Position numbers and translations under genes: made by a program. From Flavobacteriales bacterium (GTDB taxonomy: Bacteria; Bacteroidota; Bacteroidia; Flavobacteriales; Flavobacteriaceae), in the NCBI GenBank assembly GCA_024643405.1, contig JAHENA010000028.1:1-32964 (forward strand): a DNA stretch of 32,964 nucleotides, in the 5' to 3' direction. Shown here one piece after another: positions 1 to 9,199 of this stretch (within the stretch, counting starts at the first letter, position 1; every line of letters starts with the position of its first letter). The notes under the pieces are model-generated. The model was not told the DNA's origin and made no database searches. It saw only the letters and a program-made list of their open reading frames with translations.

Positions 1-974
1 AAAAGCCTGACAAGGTAATCATGATTGATTCAACCGATTTTGAAGGTAAATTCGAATTTAGACCTTTAGAACCTGGTTATGGCTTAACAGTAGGAAATGC
101 TTTAAGAAGAGTTTTATTATCTTCTTTAGAAGGATTTGCAATTACATCAGTAAGAATTGAAGGTGTAGATCATGAATTTTCTGCAATTTCAGGTGTAGTT
201 GAAGACGTCACTGAAATTATTTTAAATTTAAAACAAGTTCGTTTTAAAAGACAAATTGAGGATATCGATAATGAATCGATCTCAATCTCAATTTCAGGAC
301 AAGAGCAAATCACAGCTGGTGATTTTCAGAAATTTATTTCAGGATTTCAAGTATTGAATTCAGAATTAGTAATCTGTAATTTAGATCCTAAAGTTAGTTT
401 TAATTTAGAGATTACAATTGAAAAGGGTAGAGGATATGTTCCTGCAGAAGAAAACAATAAGCCTTCAGCACCAATAGGAACTATCTTTACAGACTCAATA
501 TATACACCTATAAAAAATGTTAAGTATAGCATTGAAAACTATCGTGTTGAACAAAAAACAGATTATGAAAAATTAGTTTTTGAAATCATTACTGATGGGT
601 CTATAACACCTCAAGATGCTTTAACAGAGGCTGCTAAAACTTTAATTCACCACTTTATGTTATTCTCTGATGAGAGAATTACTTTAGAAGCTGATGAAAT
701 TGCACAAACTGAAACTTATGATGAAGAATCACTTCATATGAGACAGTTGCTTAAAACGAAGTTAATTGACATGGATTTATCAGTTCGTGCATTAAACTGT
801 TTAAAAGCTGCAGAAGTAGATACCTTGGGCGACTTAGTATCATTCAATAAAAATGACTTAATGAAGTTCCGTAATTTTGGAAAAAAATCTTTAACCGAGC
901 TTGAAGAGCTTGTCATCGTTAAAGGACTTAATTTTGGAATGGATTTAAGCAAATATAAATTAGATAAAGATTAA
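1..974 (+). CDS. rpoA: DNA-directed RNA polymerase subunit alpha (5' end missing)
   Basis: Alpha subunit of RNA polymerase; its dimer nucleates core assembly and its C-terminal domain contacts UP elements and activators. The frame is open to the window edge: the codons before the first internal ATG (base 21) read KPDKVI, which matches the conserved Bacteroidota N-terminus just ahead of [13 protein letters not shown]. That ATG is therefore an internal Met, and about seven or eight residues lie outside the window. The alpha N-terminal domain is seen in [18 protein letters not shown] and [14 protein letters not shown]. The C-terminal domain, with its helix-hairpin-helix ([20 protein letters not shown], then [12 protein letters not shown]), covers the last 75 or so residues. 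rplQ follows 61 bases on, the usual end of the ribosomal operon. Identification is certain; only the start is unknown. Confidence 0.98.
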   Translation, partial: KPDKVIMIDSTDFEGKFEFRPLEPGYGLTVGNALRRVLLSSLEGFAITSVRIEGVDHEFSAISGVVEDVTEIILNLKQVRFKRQIEDIDNESISISISGQEQITAGDFQKFISGFQVLNSELVICNLDPKVSFNLEITIEKGRGYVPAEENNKPSAPIGTIFTDSIYTPIKNVKYSIENYRVEQKTDYEKLVFEIITDGSITPQDALTEAAKTLIHHFMLFSDERITLEADEIAQTETYDEESLHMRQLLKTKLIDMDLSVRALNCLKAAEVDTLGDLVSFNKNDLMKFRNFGKKSLTELEELVIVKGLNFGMDLSKYKLDKD

Positions 975-1035
975 TTACTTCATATTTTGCTCCTCGATAA
1001 TGGGTTGAAGCAAGATGAAGATTTAAAAAAAAGTC

Positions 1036-1521
1036 ATGAGACACGGAAAAAAAATAAACCATTTAGGTAGAAAGACAGCTCACAGAAAGTCAATGTTGGC
1101 AAATATGGCCTGTTCATTAATTGAACATAAACGTATCAATACAACTGTTGCCAAAGCAAAAGCTTTAAAACAATTTGTAGAGCCAATGATAACTAAATCT
1201 AAAGTAGATACTACAGCAAACAGACGTCTTGTTATGTCACGCTTAAGACAAAAAGATGCGGTAGCTGAGTTATTTAGAGATGTTGCTACTAAAATTGGAG
1301 ATAGACCAGGAGGTTATACTAGAATCATTAAATTAGGTAACCGTTTAGGTGATAATGCTGATATGGCAATGATTGAGCTTGTTGATTACAATGAAATTTA
1401 CAATGCCGATAAAGCTGTTAAGAAAACAACACGTAGAAGCAGAAGAGGTGGAAGCAAAACTGAAAAACCGGTTGCGGAAACTCCTGTAAAAGAGACGCCA
1501 GCTTCTAATGAAGAAGAATAA
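1036..1521 (+). CDS. rplQ: 50S ribosomal protein L17
   Basis: Large-subunit ribosomal protein L17, near the peptide exit tunnel. The N-terminus [20 protein letters not shown] is the family signature, followed by [24 protein letters not shown] and the core ending [15 protein letters not shown]. At 161 residues it is longer than the roughly 120-residue minimal L17. The extra C-terminal part starts with a basic patch ([11 protein letters not shown]) and ends in a Pro/Glu-rich acidic tail; such tails are common in Bacteroidota L17. It follows rpoA with 61 bases between, the standard order at the end of the alpha operon, and a strong hairpin terminator lies just after its stop codon, so it is the last gene of the transcription unit. 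Confidence 0.98.
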   Translation: MRHGKKINHLGRKTAHRKSMLANMACSLIEHKRINTTVAKAKALKQFVEPMITKSKVDTTANRRLVMSRLRQKDAVAELFRDVATKIGDRPGGYTRIIKLGNRLGDNADMAMIELVDYNEIYNADKAVKKTTRRSRRGGSKTEKPVAETPVKETPASNEEE

Positions 1522-1544
1522 ATGTGAAAAACATTAATAATTTT

Positions 1545-1578
1545 AAGGATAAACTTTTTTAGTTTATCCTTTTTTTTT
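1545..1578 (+). terminator. Rho-independent terminator after rplQ
   Basis: Inverted repeat GGATAAACT / AGTTTATCC around a T-rich loop, followed by an unbroken run of T. It closes the ribosomal operon and isolates carA. Confidence 0.88.
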
Positions 1579-1604
1579 GCAATTTTGCCAAACCTTTCGA
1601 AAAA

Positions 1605-2711
1605 ATGAAATACCAAAAAAGACAAATCGCCATTATTTTACTAGCTGACGGAACCATTTTTTATGGCAAATCTGTCGGAAACAAACAAGGAACTGCTTTT
1701 GGAGAAGTATGTTTCAATACGGGAATGACCGGTTATCAAGAAATTTTTACTGATCCATCATATTATGGCCAATTAATGGTTACCACCAATGCACATATTG
1801 GAAATTATGGAACTCAAAAGGATGAAATAGAATCGGGCTCAATTAAAATTTCAGGTTTAATTTGTAAAAATTTTAGTTATGATTATTCTAGAGATGTGGC
1901 TGATGGCTCTTTAGAAGATTTTTTAAACGCCAATAATTTGTTTGCAATTTCAGATGTAGATACGAGAGCATTAGTGAGTTATATTAGAGATCATGGTGCT
2001 ATGAATGCTGTGATAACTACCGATGTTGAAAATTTGGATGAGTTAAAGGATCAATTAGCTCAATTTCCTAGTATGAATGGATTAGAACTAGCCTCAAAGG
2101 TATCTACAAAGGAGCCTTATTATTTTGGTAACGAAAATGCAACTTATAAAGTGTCAGCTCTTGATATTGGGATTAAGAAGAATATTCTTAGGAATATTGC
2201 CTCTAGAGATGTTTACATTAAAGTATTTCCTTACAATGCCACTTTTAAAGATTTAGAGTCATTTAATCCCGATGGTTATTTTTTATCAAATGGGCCCGGA
2301 GATCCGGAACCTCTGGTAGATGCTCAAAATGTTGCTAAAGAAATTATAAAAAGGAATTTACCTCTTTTTGGAATCTGTTTGGGGCATCAAGTAATTGCTT
2401 TAGCTAATGGTGTTTCTACCTATAAAATGCATAATGGTCATAGGGGAATTAATCATCCAGTGAAAAATTTAAAAACAGGAAAAGGAGAAATAACTTCTCA
2501 GAATCATGGTTTTGCGGTGAATAGAGAAGAAGCTGAATCTCATTCTGATATAGAAATTACGCATTTACACTTAAATGATAATACGGTGGCGGGATTAGCA
2601 ATGAAAACTAAAAATTGTTTTTCAGTGCAATATCATCCAGAAGCAAGTCCTGGTCCACATGATTCCTCCTATCTGTTCGATCTGTTTATTGAAAACATAA
2701 AAAAGAATTAA
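1605..2711 (+). CDS. carA: Carbamoyl-phosphate synthase small (glutaminase) chain
   Basis: Glutamine amidotransferase subunit that hydrolyses glutamine and passes ammonia to the large subunit CarB, giving carbamoyl phosphate for pyrimidine and arginine synthesis. The N-terminal CPSase small domain (LLADGTIFYGKSVG, GEVCFNTGMTGYQEIFTDPSY) is followed by a class I glutaminase domain with LSNGPGDPEP, the nucleophile Cys in GICLGHQV, and the His/Glu pair in QYHPEASPGPHDS. The 368-residue length is normal. No carB is in the window, so the two subunits are encoded apart here. The gene has terminators on both sides and is probably monocistronic. A weak -7-like element (CAATTTTG, 1580-1587, one mismatch) directly follows the rplQ terminator. 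The start is the first ATG after it; the gene itself is certain. Confidence 0.97.
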   Translation: MKYQKRQIAIILLADGTIFYGKSVGNKQGTAFGEVCFNTGMTGYQEIFTDPSYYGQLMVTTNAHIGNYGTQKDEIESGSIKISGLICKNFSYDYSRDVADGSLEDFLNANNLFAISDVDTRALVSYIRDHGAMNAVITTDVENLDELKDQLAQFPSMNGLELASKVSTKEPYYFGNENATYKVSALDIGIKKNILRNIASRDVYIKVFPYNATFKDLESFNPDGYFLSNGPGDPEPLVDAQNVAKEIIKRNLPLFGICLGHQVIALANGVSTYKMHNGHRGINHPVKNLKTGKGEITSQNHGFAVNREEAESHSDIEITHLHLNDNTVAGLAMKTKNCFSVQYHPEASPGPHDSSYLFDLFIENIKKN

Positions 2712-2719
2712 AAATAATA

Positions 2720-2754
2720 AAGCCTCAAAATAATATTTGTTTTGAGGCTTTTAT
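2720..2754 (+). terminator. Rho-independent terminator after carA
   Basis: Perfect 11-base arms AAGCCTCAAAA / TTTTGAGGCTT with a 9-base loop and a following T-rich tract. It starts 9 bases after the carA stop codon. Confidence 0.9.
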
Positions 2755-2826
2755 ATTACTAAAACGTTATAGATGAAAATTTGTGTAATTCTTTATAAAT
2801 ACGCAAATTAAAATAAGATTAAAACG

Positions 2827-2834
2827 TAAATTTG
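2827..2834 (+). promoter_or_regulatory. Candidate -7 promoter element of eno
   Basis: TAAATTTG is an exact match to the Bacteroidota -7 consensus TAnnTTTG and lies 29 bases before the eno ATG. No TTG (-33 element) is visible at the usual distance, so this is a half-supported promoter. Confidence 0.5.
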
Positions 2835-2848
2835 AATAATTAAAGTAA

Positions 2849-4156
<1,308 letters not shown>

Positions 4157-4177
4157 ATTAAATAAATAGATTGTAAA

Positions 4178-4212
4178 AAGCCAAATTCATTTATGAATTT
4201 GGCTTTTTTTTT
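4178..4212 (+). terminator. Rho-independent terminator after eno
   Basis: Perfect 13-base arms (AAGCCAAATTCAT / ATGAATTTGGCTT) around a TT loop, followed by a run of T. Confidence 0.92.
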
Positions 4213-4238
4213 GTTTTATCAACATTATTATTCGTTTT

Positions 4239-4256
4239 ATGTAACATTTGTTACAT
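4239..4256 (+). promoter_or_regulatory. Perfect palindrome upstream of citrate synthase 1, candidate distal operator
   Basis: ATGTAACA-TT-TGTTACAT has perfect 8-base arms and a 2-base spacer. It is too short in the loop for a useful RNA hairpin and has no T run, so a dimeric regulator's site is more likely. Its centre lies 28 bases upstream of a second palindrome (4270-4281) and 61 bases upstream of the probable -7 element. Confidence 0.5.
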
Positions 4257-4269
4257 GTCTGTTATTTAG

Positions 4270-4281
4270 TGACATAAGTCA
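4270..4281 (+). promoter_or_regulatory. TGAC-N4-GTCA palindrome, candidate Crp/Fnr-type operator of citrate synthase 1
   Basis: TGACATAAGTCA, with flanks that extend the dyad weakly. Its centre (4275.5) is 33 bases upstream of the centre of TAAATTTA (4305-4312), a -7 element with one mismatch. This spacing puts the palindrome near -40, where class II activators of the Crp/Fnr family bind. The same arrangement recurs at 28035, 29472 and 31252. Confidence 0.6.
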
Positions 4282-4304
4282 TATTTTTTATGTTAAATTA
4301 TTGA

Positions 4305-4312
4305 TAAATTTA
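4305..4312 (+). promoter_or_regulatory. Imperfect -7 element of citrate synthase 1
   Basis: TAAATTTA matches TAnnTTTG except for the last base and lacks a -33 TTG. A weak core promoter is what an activator-dependent gene would have; the palindrome at 4270 sits at the activator position. Confidence 0.4.
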
Positions 4313-4352
4313 TAAAATTAACTCTTCAAATAAAACATATAAATATAATGTC

Positions 4353-5681
4353 ATGAATAATTTAAAAGACAAATTATACCAGAAAATTCAAGAACAAAGA
4401 CCTAGAATTACTCAACTTTTAGAAGAACACGGAGATACTGTGATTGATAAAGTTACAGTGGCACAAGTGATAGGAGGTATGAGAGGTATAAAAAGTTTAG
4501 TTACAGATATTTCTTATTTAGATCCTTTTGAAGGTATTCGTTATAGAGGATTTACATTGCCAGAAGTGTTAGCTAAACTACCAAAACCAAAAGGAGCTGA
4601 TATGCCATTTGTTGAAGGATTATACTATTTATTGTTAACAGGTGAAATCCCAACAAAAGAAGAAGTTGAATCTTTAGTAATAGATTTTAAAAACAGAAGG
4701 GTGGTTCCAAGATATGTTTGGGATGTTATTGATGCCTTTCCTAGTAATAGTCATCCAATGGCTATTTTGTCTGCAGCAGTCATGAGTTTAGAAAGAGAGT
4801 CTCATTTTAGTTCTAACTATAAAAATGGAATGAACAAGATGGATTACTGGAGTTGTACCTACGAGGATGCTACTAATTTACTTGCTAAAATTCCTTTAAT
4901 TGGGGCCTATATTTATAACAAGTTATACCATCCCGAAAAAGGACATCGTTACCCAGATCCTTCATTGGATTTAGGGGCAAACTTTGCTTATATGATGGGT
5001 AAAGATAGTCCTTATGATGATGTGTCAAGGATGTATTTTATTATTCATGCCGATCATGAAAGTGGAAATGTAAGTGCACATACAGGACATTTAGTAGCAA
5101 GTTCTCTTTCAGATGTTTATTATGCAACTTCAGCAATGATAAATGGGTTGGCAGGTCCTCTTCACGGATTGGCAAACCAAGAAGTCTTGAGATGGTTACA
5201 AGGCTTGATGGAGCAAATGAACGGTGAATTACCATCAGAAGAAGATTTAAAGGCCTATGTGTGGGAAACATTAAATAGCGGGCAAGTCATTCCTGGTTAT
5301 GGGCATGCCGTACTTCGAAAAACTGATCCTAGATATACAGTTCAAAGAGAATTTTGTTTGAAACACATGCCAGAGGACCAATTATTTAAATATGTTGACG
5401 CTTTATACAAAGTAGTTCCCGATATTTTAAGAGAACAAGGTAAGGCAAAGAACCCTTGGCCAAATGTTGATGCGCAGTCTGGTGTCGTACAATGGCATTA
5501 TGGAGTGACTCAATATGATTTTTATACGGTTCTGTTTGCCATAGGTAGATCATTTGGGGTTTTATCTAATATCATATGGGATAGGGCTTTAGGTTATCCT
5601 CTTGAAAGGCCAAAATCAATAACCACTGAAATGTTAGAAAAAATGGTAGAACCTGAAAAAGAATTAGCAAGTTTAACTTAA
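4353..5681 (+). CDS. Citrate synthase, mitochondrial (eukaryotic-like) type
   Basis: Condenses acetyl-CoA and oxaloacetate to citrate, the entry step of the TCA cycle. The sequence follows the animal mitochondrial enzyme closely along its length (GGMRGIKSLVTD, LDPFEGIRYRGFTLPE, HADHESGNVSAHTGHLV, GLAGPLHGLANQEVL, PGYGHAVLRKTDPRY, GKAKNPWPNVDAQSGVV, ALGYPLERPKS). The catalytic His, His and Asp are in GPLHG, GYGHA and NVDAQSG. It differs strongly from the second citrate synthase 171 bases downstream, so this is not a recent duplication but two subfamilies side by side. The family is normally a dimer that lacks the NADH allosteric site of hexameric GltA. Two palindromes in the 140 bases upstream suggest dedicated regulation, and a terminator follows. 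The start at 4353 gives a normal N-terminus. Confidence 0.96.
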   Translation: MNNLKDKLYQKIQEQRPRITQLLEEHGDTVIDKVTVAQVIGGMRGIKSLVTDISYLDPFEGIRYRGFTLPEVLAKLPKPKGADMPFVEGLYYLLLTGEIPTKEEVESLVIDFKNRRVVPRYVWDVIDAFPSNSHPMAILSAAVMSLERESHFSSNYKNGMNKMDYWSCTYEDATNLLAKIPLIGAYIYNKLYHPEKGHRYPDPSLDLGANFAYMMGKDSPYDDVSRMYFIIHADHESGNVSAHTGHLVASSLSDVYYATSAMINGLAGPLHGLANQEVLRWLQGLMEQMNGELPSEEDLKAYVWETLNSGQVIPGYGHAVLRKTDPRYTVQREFCLKHMPEDQLFKYVDALYKVVPDILREQGKAKNPWPNVDAQSGVVQWHYGVTQYDFYTVLFAIGRSFGVLSNIIWDRALGYPLERPKSITTEMLEKMVEPEKELASLT

Positions 5682-5724
5682 ATGGATGGAAAAATAATCT
5701 TCATAATTTTAGAAGAAATTTTTA

Positions 5725-5753
5725 AAAGCGTTTATTGAAAATAAACGCTTTTT
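5725..5753 (+). terminator. Rho-independent terminator between the two citrate synthase genes
   Basis: Arms AAAGCGTTTATT / AATAAACGCTTT with a 3-base loop, followed by T residues. It makes the two citrate synthases separate transcription units. Confidence 0.88.
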
Positions 5754-5852
5754 GTTGTTAAAAAACTGCCAACATTTGCATATAGGAGACCAATTAATAA
5801 TTGTAATTTTTGTAAATTAGCATCTCACAGAAAAAATAAAACGATATAAATT

Positions 5853-7139
5853 ATGTCAGATAAAGCTATCTTAGAAATCAATGCTCAGAAATATGAATTT
5901 CCATTAAAAACAGGGACTGAAAATGAAGTGGTTGTGGATATTTCAAATCTAAGGAGTTTAACAGGAGGTATCTCTACACTCGACTCTGGATTTAAAAATA
6001 CAGGTTCTTGCGAAAGTGCTATTACATTTTTAGATGGAGAAAAAGGGATCTTACGATATAGGGGTTATTCTATTGAAGAATTGGCTGAAAAGGCTGATTT
6101 TTTGGAAGTAGCTTTTCTTTTAATATTTGGTGAGCTTCCTACTAGGGAACAACGAGATAAATTTCATACTGATATTAAAGCACAATCTGTTGTGGATGAA
6201 GATCTTAAAAAGATTTTGGAGGCATTTCCTAAATCGGCCCACCCAATGGGGGTTTTATCCTCTCTTACAAGTGCTCTAACAGCTTTTAACCCATCTTCAG
6301 TTAATGTGAATTCAGAAGAGGATATGTATAAAGCCATAGTTAAAATTATGGGTAAATTCCCAGTGTTAGTGGCTTGGACACATCGCAAGAAACAAGGATT
6401 GCCTTTAGATTATGGAGATAAGAGTCTAGGATATGTAGAAAATGTCTTAAAAATGATGTTCAGACAACCCAATGAGGAATATGTTCAAAATAAAGTTCTA
6501 GTAGATGCGTTAGACAAACTTTTAATTTTACATGCAGACCATGAACAGAACTGTTCTACTTCAACGGTAAGAATAGTTGGTTCATCTCATGCTGGTTTAT
6601 TTGCATCAATTTCTGCAGGTATTTCTGCACTGTGGGGACCGCTTCATGGTGGAGCAAACCAAGCGGTGTTAGAAATGCTAGAAGCCATAAAACTTGATGG
6701 TGGAGATACTAAGAAATACATGGCTAAAGCAAAAGATAAAGACGATCCTTTCCGCTTGATGGGCTTTGGTCACAGAGTATATAAAAACTTTGATCCGCGT
6801 GCAAGGATTATTAAAAAAGCGGCTGATGAAGTATTAGACGATTTAGGAATTGAAGACCCAATTTTGGATATAGCAAAAGGGTTAGAGCAAGAAGCTTTAA
6901 AAGATTCTTATTTTGTTGACCGCAAATTATATCCTAATGTAGATTTTTATTCTGGAATTATTTATAGAGGAATGGGTATACCTACTGATATGTTTACGGT
7001 CATGTTTGCCTTAGGCAGATTACCTGGTTGGATAGCACAATGGAGAGAAATGAGATTGAATAAAGAACCAATAGGAAGACCGAGACAGCTTTATGTTGGA
7101 GCAACAGAAAGACCTTTTTTAGAAATTGATAAAAGATAA
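5853..7139 (+). CDS. gltA: Citrate synthase, bacterial GltA type
   Basis: Second citrate synthase, of the bacterial type II family (428 residues). It begins with the beta-rich N-terminal segment characteristic of hexameric GltA (ILEINAQKYEFPLKTGTE, then TGGISTLDSGFKNTGSCESA), absent from the mitochondrial type. It continues with FLDGEKGILRYRGYSIEELA, HADHEQNCSTSTVRIVGSS and the catalytic residues in GPLHGGANQAV, GFGHRVYKNFDPRA and NVDFYSGIIY. This is the expected housekeeping enzyme of flavobacteria. Type II enzymes are often inhibited by NADH; whether this one is cannot be read here. It has its own terminators on both sides. The promoter is unclear: a TTTG at 5775 and an imperfect -7 (5805-5812) are 26 bases apart, longer than usual. 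Confidence 0.96.
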   Translation: MSDKAILEINAQKYEFPLKTGTENEVVVDISNLRSLTGGISTLDSGFKNTGSCESAITFLDGEKGILRYRGYSIEELAEKADFLEVAFLLIFGELPTREQRDKFHTDIKAQSVVDEDLKKILEAFPKSAHPMGVLSSLTSALTAFNPSSVNVNSEEDMYKAIVKIMGKFPVLVAWTHRKKQGLPLDYGDKSLGYVENVLKMMFRQPNEEYVQNKVLVDALDKLLILHADHEQNCSTSTVRIVGSSHAGLFASISAGISALWGPLHGGANQAVLEMLEAIKLDGGDTKKYMAKAKDKDDPFRLMGFGHRVYKNFDPRARIIKKAADEVLDDLGIEDPILDIAKGLEQEALKDSYFVDRKLYPNVDFYSGIIYRGMGIPTDMFTVMFALGRLPGWIAQWREMRLNKEPIGRPRQLYVGATERPFLEIDKR

Positions 7140-7158
7140 ATTTTTTAAATTCTAATGT

Positions 7159-7191
7159 AAAAGCTTCATATTTTCTGTGAAGCTTTTTTTT
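7159..7191 (+). terminator. Rho-independent terminator after gltA
   Basis: Arms AAAAGCTTCA / TGAAGCTTTT with a 9-base loop and a following T run, 19 bases after the gltA stop codon and 11 bases before the next start. Confidence 0.87.
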
Positions 7192-7202
7192 ATATTAGCC
7201 TT

Positions 7203-8117
7203 ATGTTAAAACTGAGTATACATAATGAAACGTCTCGTCTACGGGCAGTGGTTTTAGGAATTGCTGAGAGTAATGGCCCGGTGCCTAAAATTGAAGAGTG
7301 TTATGATCCAAAAAGTATTGAGCATGTCAAAGCTGGTACCTATCCTAAGGAAGAAGATATGATTTTAGAGATGGATGCGGTTGCAACCATTTTTGAAAAA
7401 TATGGTGTTAAAGTATACCGCCCTGAAGTTATAAAAGATTGTAATCAAATTTTCTCTAGGGATATCGCTTTTGTAATTGAAGATAAAATCATAAGGGCTA
7501 ACATTTTACCTAATAGGGAAGAAGAAATACGAGCGATTGATTACATCTGGAATCAAATAGAACCTGATAAGCGTATTATTCTGCCAAAGGAGTGTCATGC
7601 TGAAGGAGGAGATGTGATGCCTTGGAATGATTTTATTTTCATTGGAACCTATTCAGGTGATGACTATTCTGATTATATTACAGCCAGAACGAACATGGAT
7701 GCGGTTATCGCTCTTCAGGAATTGTTTCCCGATAAAATGGTTAAAAGTTTTGAACTAAGGAAATCAAATACTGACCCAAAAGAAAATGCATTGCATTTAG
7801 ATTGCTGTTTTCAACCTATTGGAACTAACAAAGCCATTTTGCACAAAAATGGATTTTTGATTGAACGTGAATATCAATGGCTGGTTGATTTTTTTGGAAA
7901 AGAAAACATTTTTGAAATCACTAAAGAAGAAATGTATAATATGAACAGTAATGTCTTTTCTATTTCTGAATCAGTAATTGTCTCTGAAAGAAACTTTACG
8001 CGTTTAAACACTTGGTTACGCGGGCAAGGTTTTACGGTAGAAGAAGTGCCTTATGCTGAAATTGCAAAACAAGAAGGATTGTTGCGCTGTTCAACCATGC
8101 CACTAATTAGAGACTAA
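7203..8117 (+). CDS. Amidinotransferase / dimethylarginine dimethylaminohydrolase-like enzyme
   Basis: Member of the guanidino-group-modifying superfamily (arginine deiminase, DDAH, glycine amidinotransferase), a five-bladed pentein fold using a Cys nucleophile. Visible motifs in order: the acidic substrate-binding segment FSRDIAFVI, AEGGDVMPW, the catalytic His in LHLDCCFQP, and the nucleophile Cys near residue 296 in LLRCSTMPL at the very C-terminus. Length is 304 residues. The substrate cannot be assigned: free arginine, methylated arginine or an amidino transfer reaction are all possible. The next plus-strand gene, ctlX, belongs to the same superfamily, which suggests a shared arginine/citrulline-related pathway. 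The start is 11 bases after the gltA terminator, so the promoter must lie within or before the terminator. No obvious TAnnTTTG was found there. Confidence 0.85.
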   Translation: MLKLSIHNETSRLRAVVLGIAESNGPVPKIEECYDPKSIEHVKAGTYPKEEDMILEMDAVATIFEKYGVKVYRPEVIKDCNQIFSRDIAFVIEDKIIRANILPNREEEIRAIDYIWNQIEPDKRIILPKECHAEGGDVMPWNDFIFIGTYSGDDYSDYITARTNMDAVIALQELFPDKMVKSFELRKSNTDPKENALHLDCCFQPIGTNKAILHKNGFLIEREYQWLVDFFGKENIFEITKEEMYNMNSNVFSISESVIVSERNFTRLNTWLRGQGFTVEEVPYAEIAKQEGLLRCSTMPLIRD

Positions 8118-8226
8118 TTTTATAAATTGTCAACTATGAATACCAAATTTTTATTGAAAACGTGTTGCCCTTTTAATTTACGGATTAATAAATGAATAGA
8201 TCTCAAAAAGTAAGGCCAATAAGTTT

Positions 8227-8234
8227 TACTTTTG
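8227..8234 (+). promoter_or_regulatory. Candidate -7 promoter element of ctlX
   Basis: TACTTTTG matches TAnnTTTG exactly. It ends 12 bases before the first ATG, so the 5' leader would be only a few bases long; a start at the second ATG (8253) would leave slightly more room. No -33 TTG at the usual distance. Confidence 0.5.
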
Positions 8235-8246
8235 TAGAGTAATTTA

Positions 8247-9191
8247 ATGGTGATGCAACAAACTACGAATACTATTTTAATGATTCGTCCGATTAATTTT
8301 AGGATGAATGAACAAACGGCTGTAAATAATTATTATCAAAAGGTTTTGGATAATTTATTACCTGAAACGGTTAATAAAAAAGCACAGCAGGAATTTGATG
8401 CCTTTGTTGAAAAACTTCAAAAAGTTGGTGTCCATGTCATTGTTGTTGATGATAGTAAGGAATTTGATACACCAGATTCTATTTTTCCAAATAACTGGAT
8501 TTCTTTTCACCAAAATGGTAACGTAGGATTGTACCCAATGTTTGCAGAAAATAGACGTTTAGAGCGTAGAGATGATATTTTAGAAACGCTTGAGTCAAAA
8601 GGATTTGTAATAAATAATATTATTGATTATACCAGTGCTGAAGAAGAAGCCGTGTTTCTTGAAGGTACGGGAAGTCTGTTGTTAGACAGAGTTCATGGAA
8701 AAGCCTATTGTGCTCTTTCTCCTAGAGCAGATGAAGAATTGTTTATTGAGTTTTGTGAAGATTTTGAATTTACGCCTGTTATATTTAATGCCAATCAGAC
8801 GGTTAATGGTGCACGTAAAGCCATCTATCATACTAATGTAATGATGTGTCTTGGTGAAACGTTTGCGGTGATTTGCTTATCAAGTATTGATGATAAACAA
8901 GAACGCAAGAATGTCCTTCAGCATTTAAAAGAGGATGGTAAAGACGTTATAGATATTACTGAAGATCAAGTTAATAATTTTGCTGGTAATATGCTCCAGG
9001 TAAAAGGAGGAAGTGGGGATTTATATTTGGTTATGAGCCAATCAGCTTATCAGTCACTTACCAGTTCTCAAATTGAGAAACTTAAAAAGCATAATAAAGC
9101 TATTGTCTCGAGTTCTTTAGATACTATTGAAGCGTGCGGTGGTGGAAGTGCGCGTTGTATGATGGCTGAGGTGTTTTTGCCTAAAGCTTAA
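8247..9191 (+). CDS. ctlX: Citrulline utilization hydrolase CtlX (arginine-deiminase-like)
   Basis: Pentein-fold hydrolase of the CtlX group. The characteristic opening TTNTILMIRPINFRMNEQTA is followed by SIFPNNWISFH, the acidic motif VFLEGTGSLLLDR, the catalytic His in YHTNVMMCLGE, and the C-terminal nucleophile in ACGGGSARCMMAEVF (Cys near residue 304). The family is associated with citrulline breakdown; the exact substrate here is inferred. There are two possible starts, 8247 and 8253. The second (MQQTTNTILMIRP) resembles the usual family N-terminus better and leaves more space after the -7 element at 8227, so the true protein may be two residues shorter. It stands 129 bases behind the related DDAH-like gene with its own promoter, and its end is convergent with the histidine kinase gene, 8 bases away. 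Confidence 0.88.
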   Translation: MVMQQTTNTILMIRPINFRMNEQTAVNNYYQKVLDNLLPETVNKKAQQEFDAFVEKLQKVGVHVIVVDDSKEFDTPDSIFPNNWISFHQNGNVGLYPMFAENRRLERRDDILETLESKGFVINNIIDYTSAEEEAVFLEGTGSLLLDRVHGKAYCALSPRADEELFIEFCEDFEFTPVIFNANQTVNGARKAIYHTNVMMCLGETFAVICLSSIDDKQERKNVLQHLKEDGKDVIDITEDQVNNFAGNMLQVKGGSGDLYLVMSQSAYQSLTSSQIEKLKKHNKAIVSSSLDTIEACGGGSARCMMAEVFLPKA

Positions 9192-9199
9192 CCTTTGAT

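Noticed and set aside
21-23. ATG at 21 as the rpoA start codon
   Set aside because: The frame is open upstream and encodes conserved residues (KPDKVI), so it is an internal Met; the true start is outside the window.
5791-5803. CAATTA-A-TAATTG dyad upstream of gltA
   Set aside because: Made almost only of A and T, short, and not matched elsewhere; expected by chance in such sequence.
8136-8195. 19-codon ORF (MNTKFLLKTCCPF...) between the DDAH-like gene and ctlX
   Set aside because: No promoter before it, no repeated regulatory codon, no terminator after it; chance is the simplest explanation.
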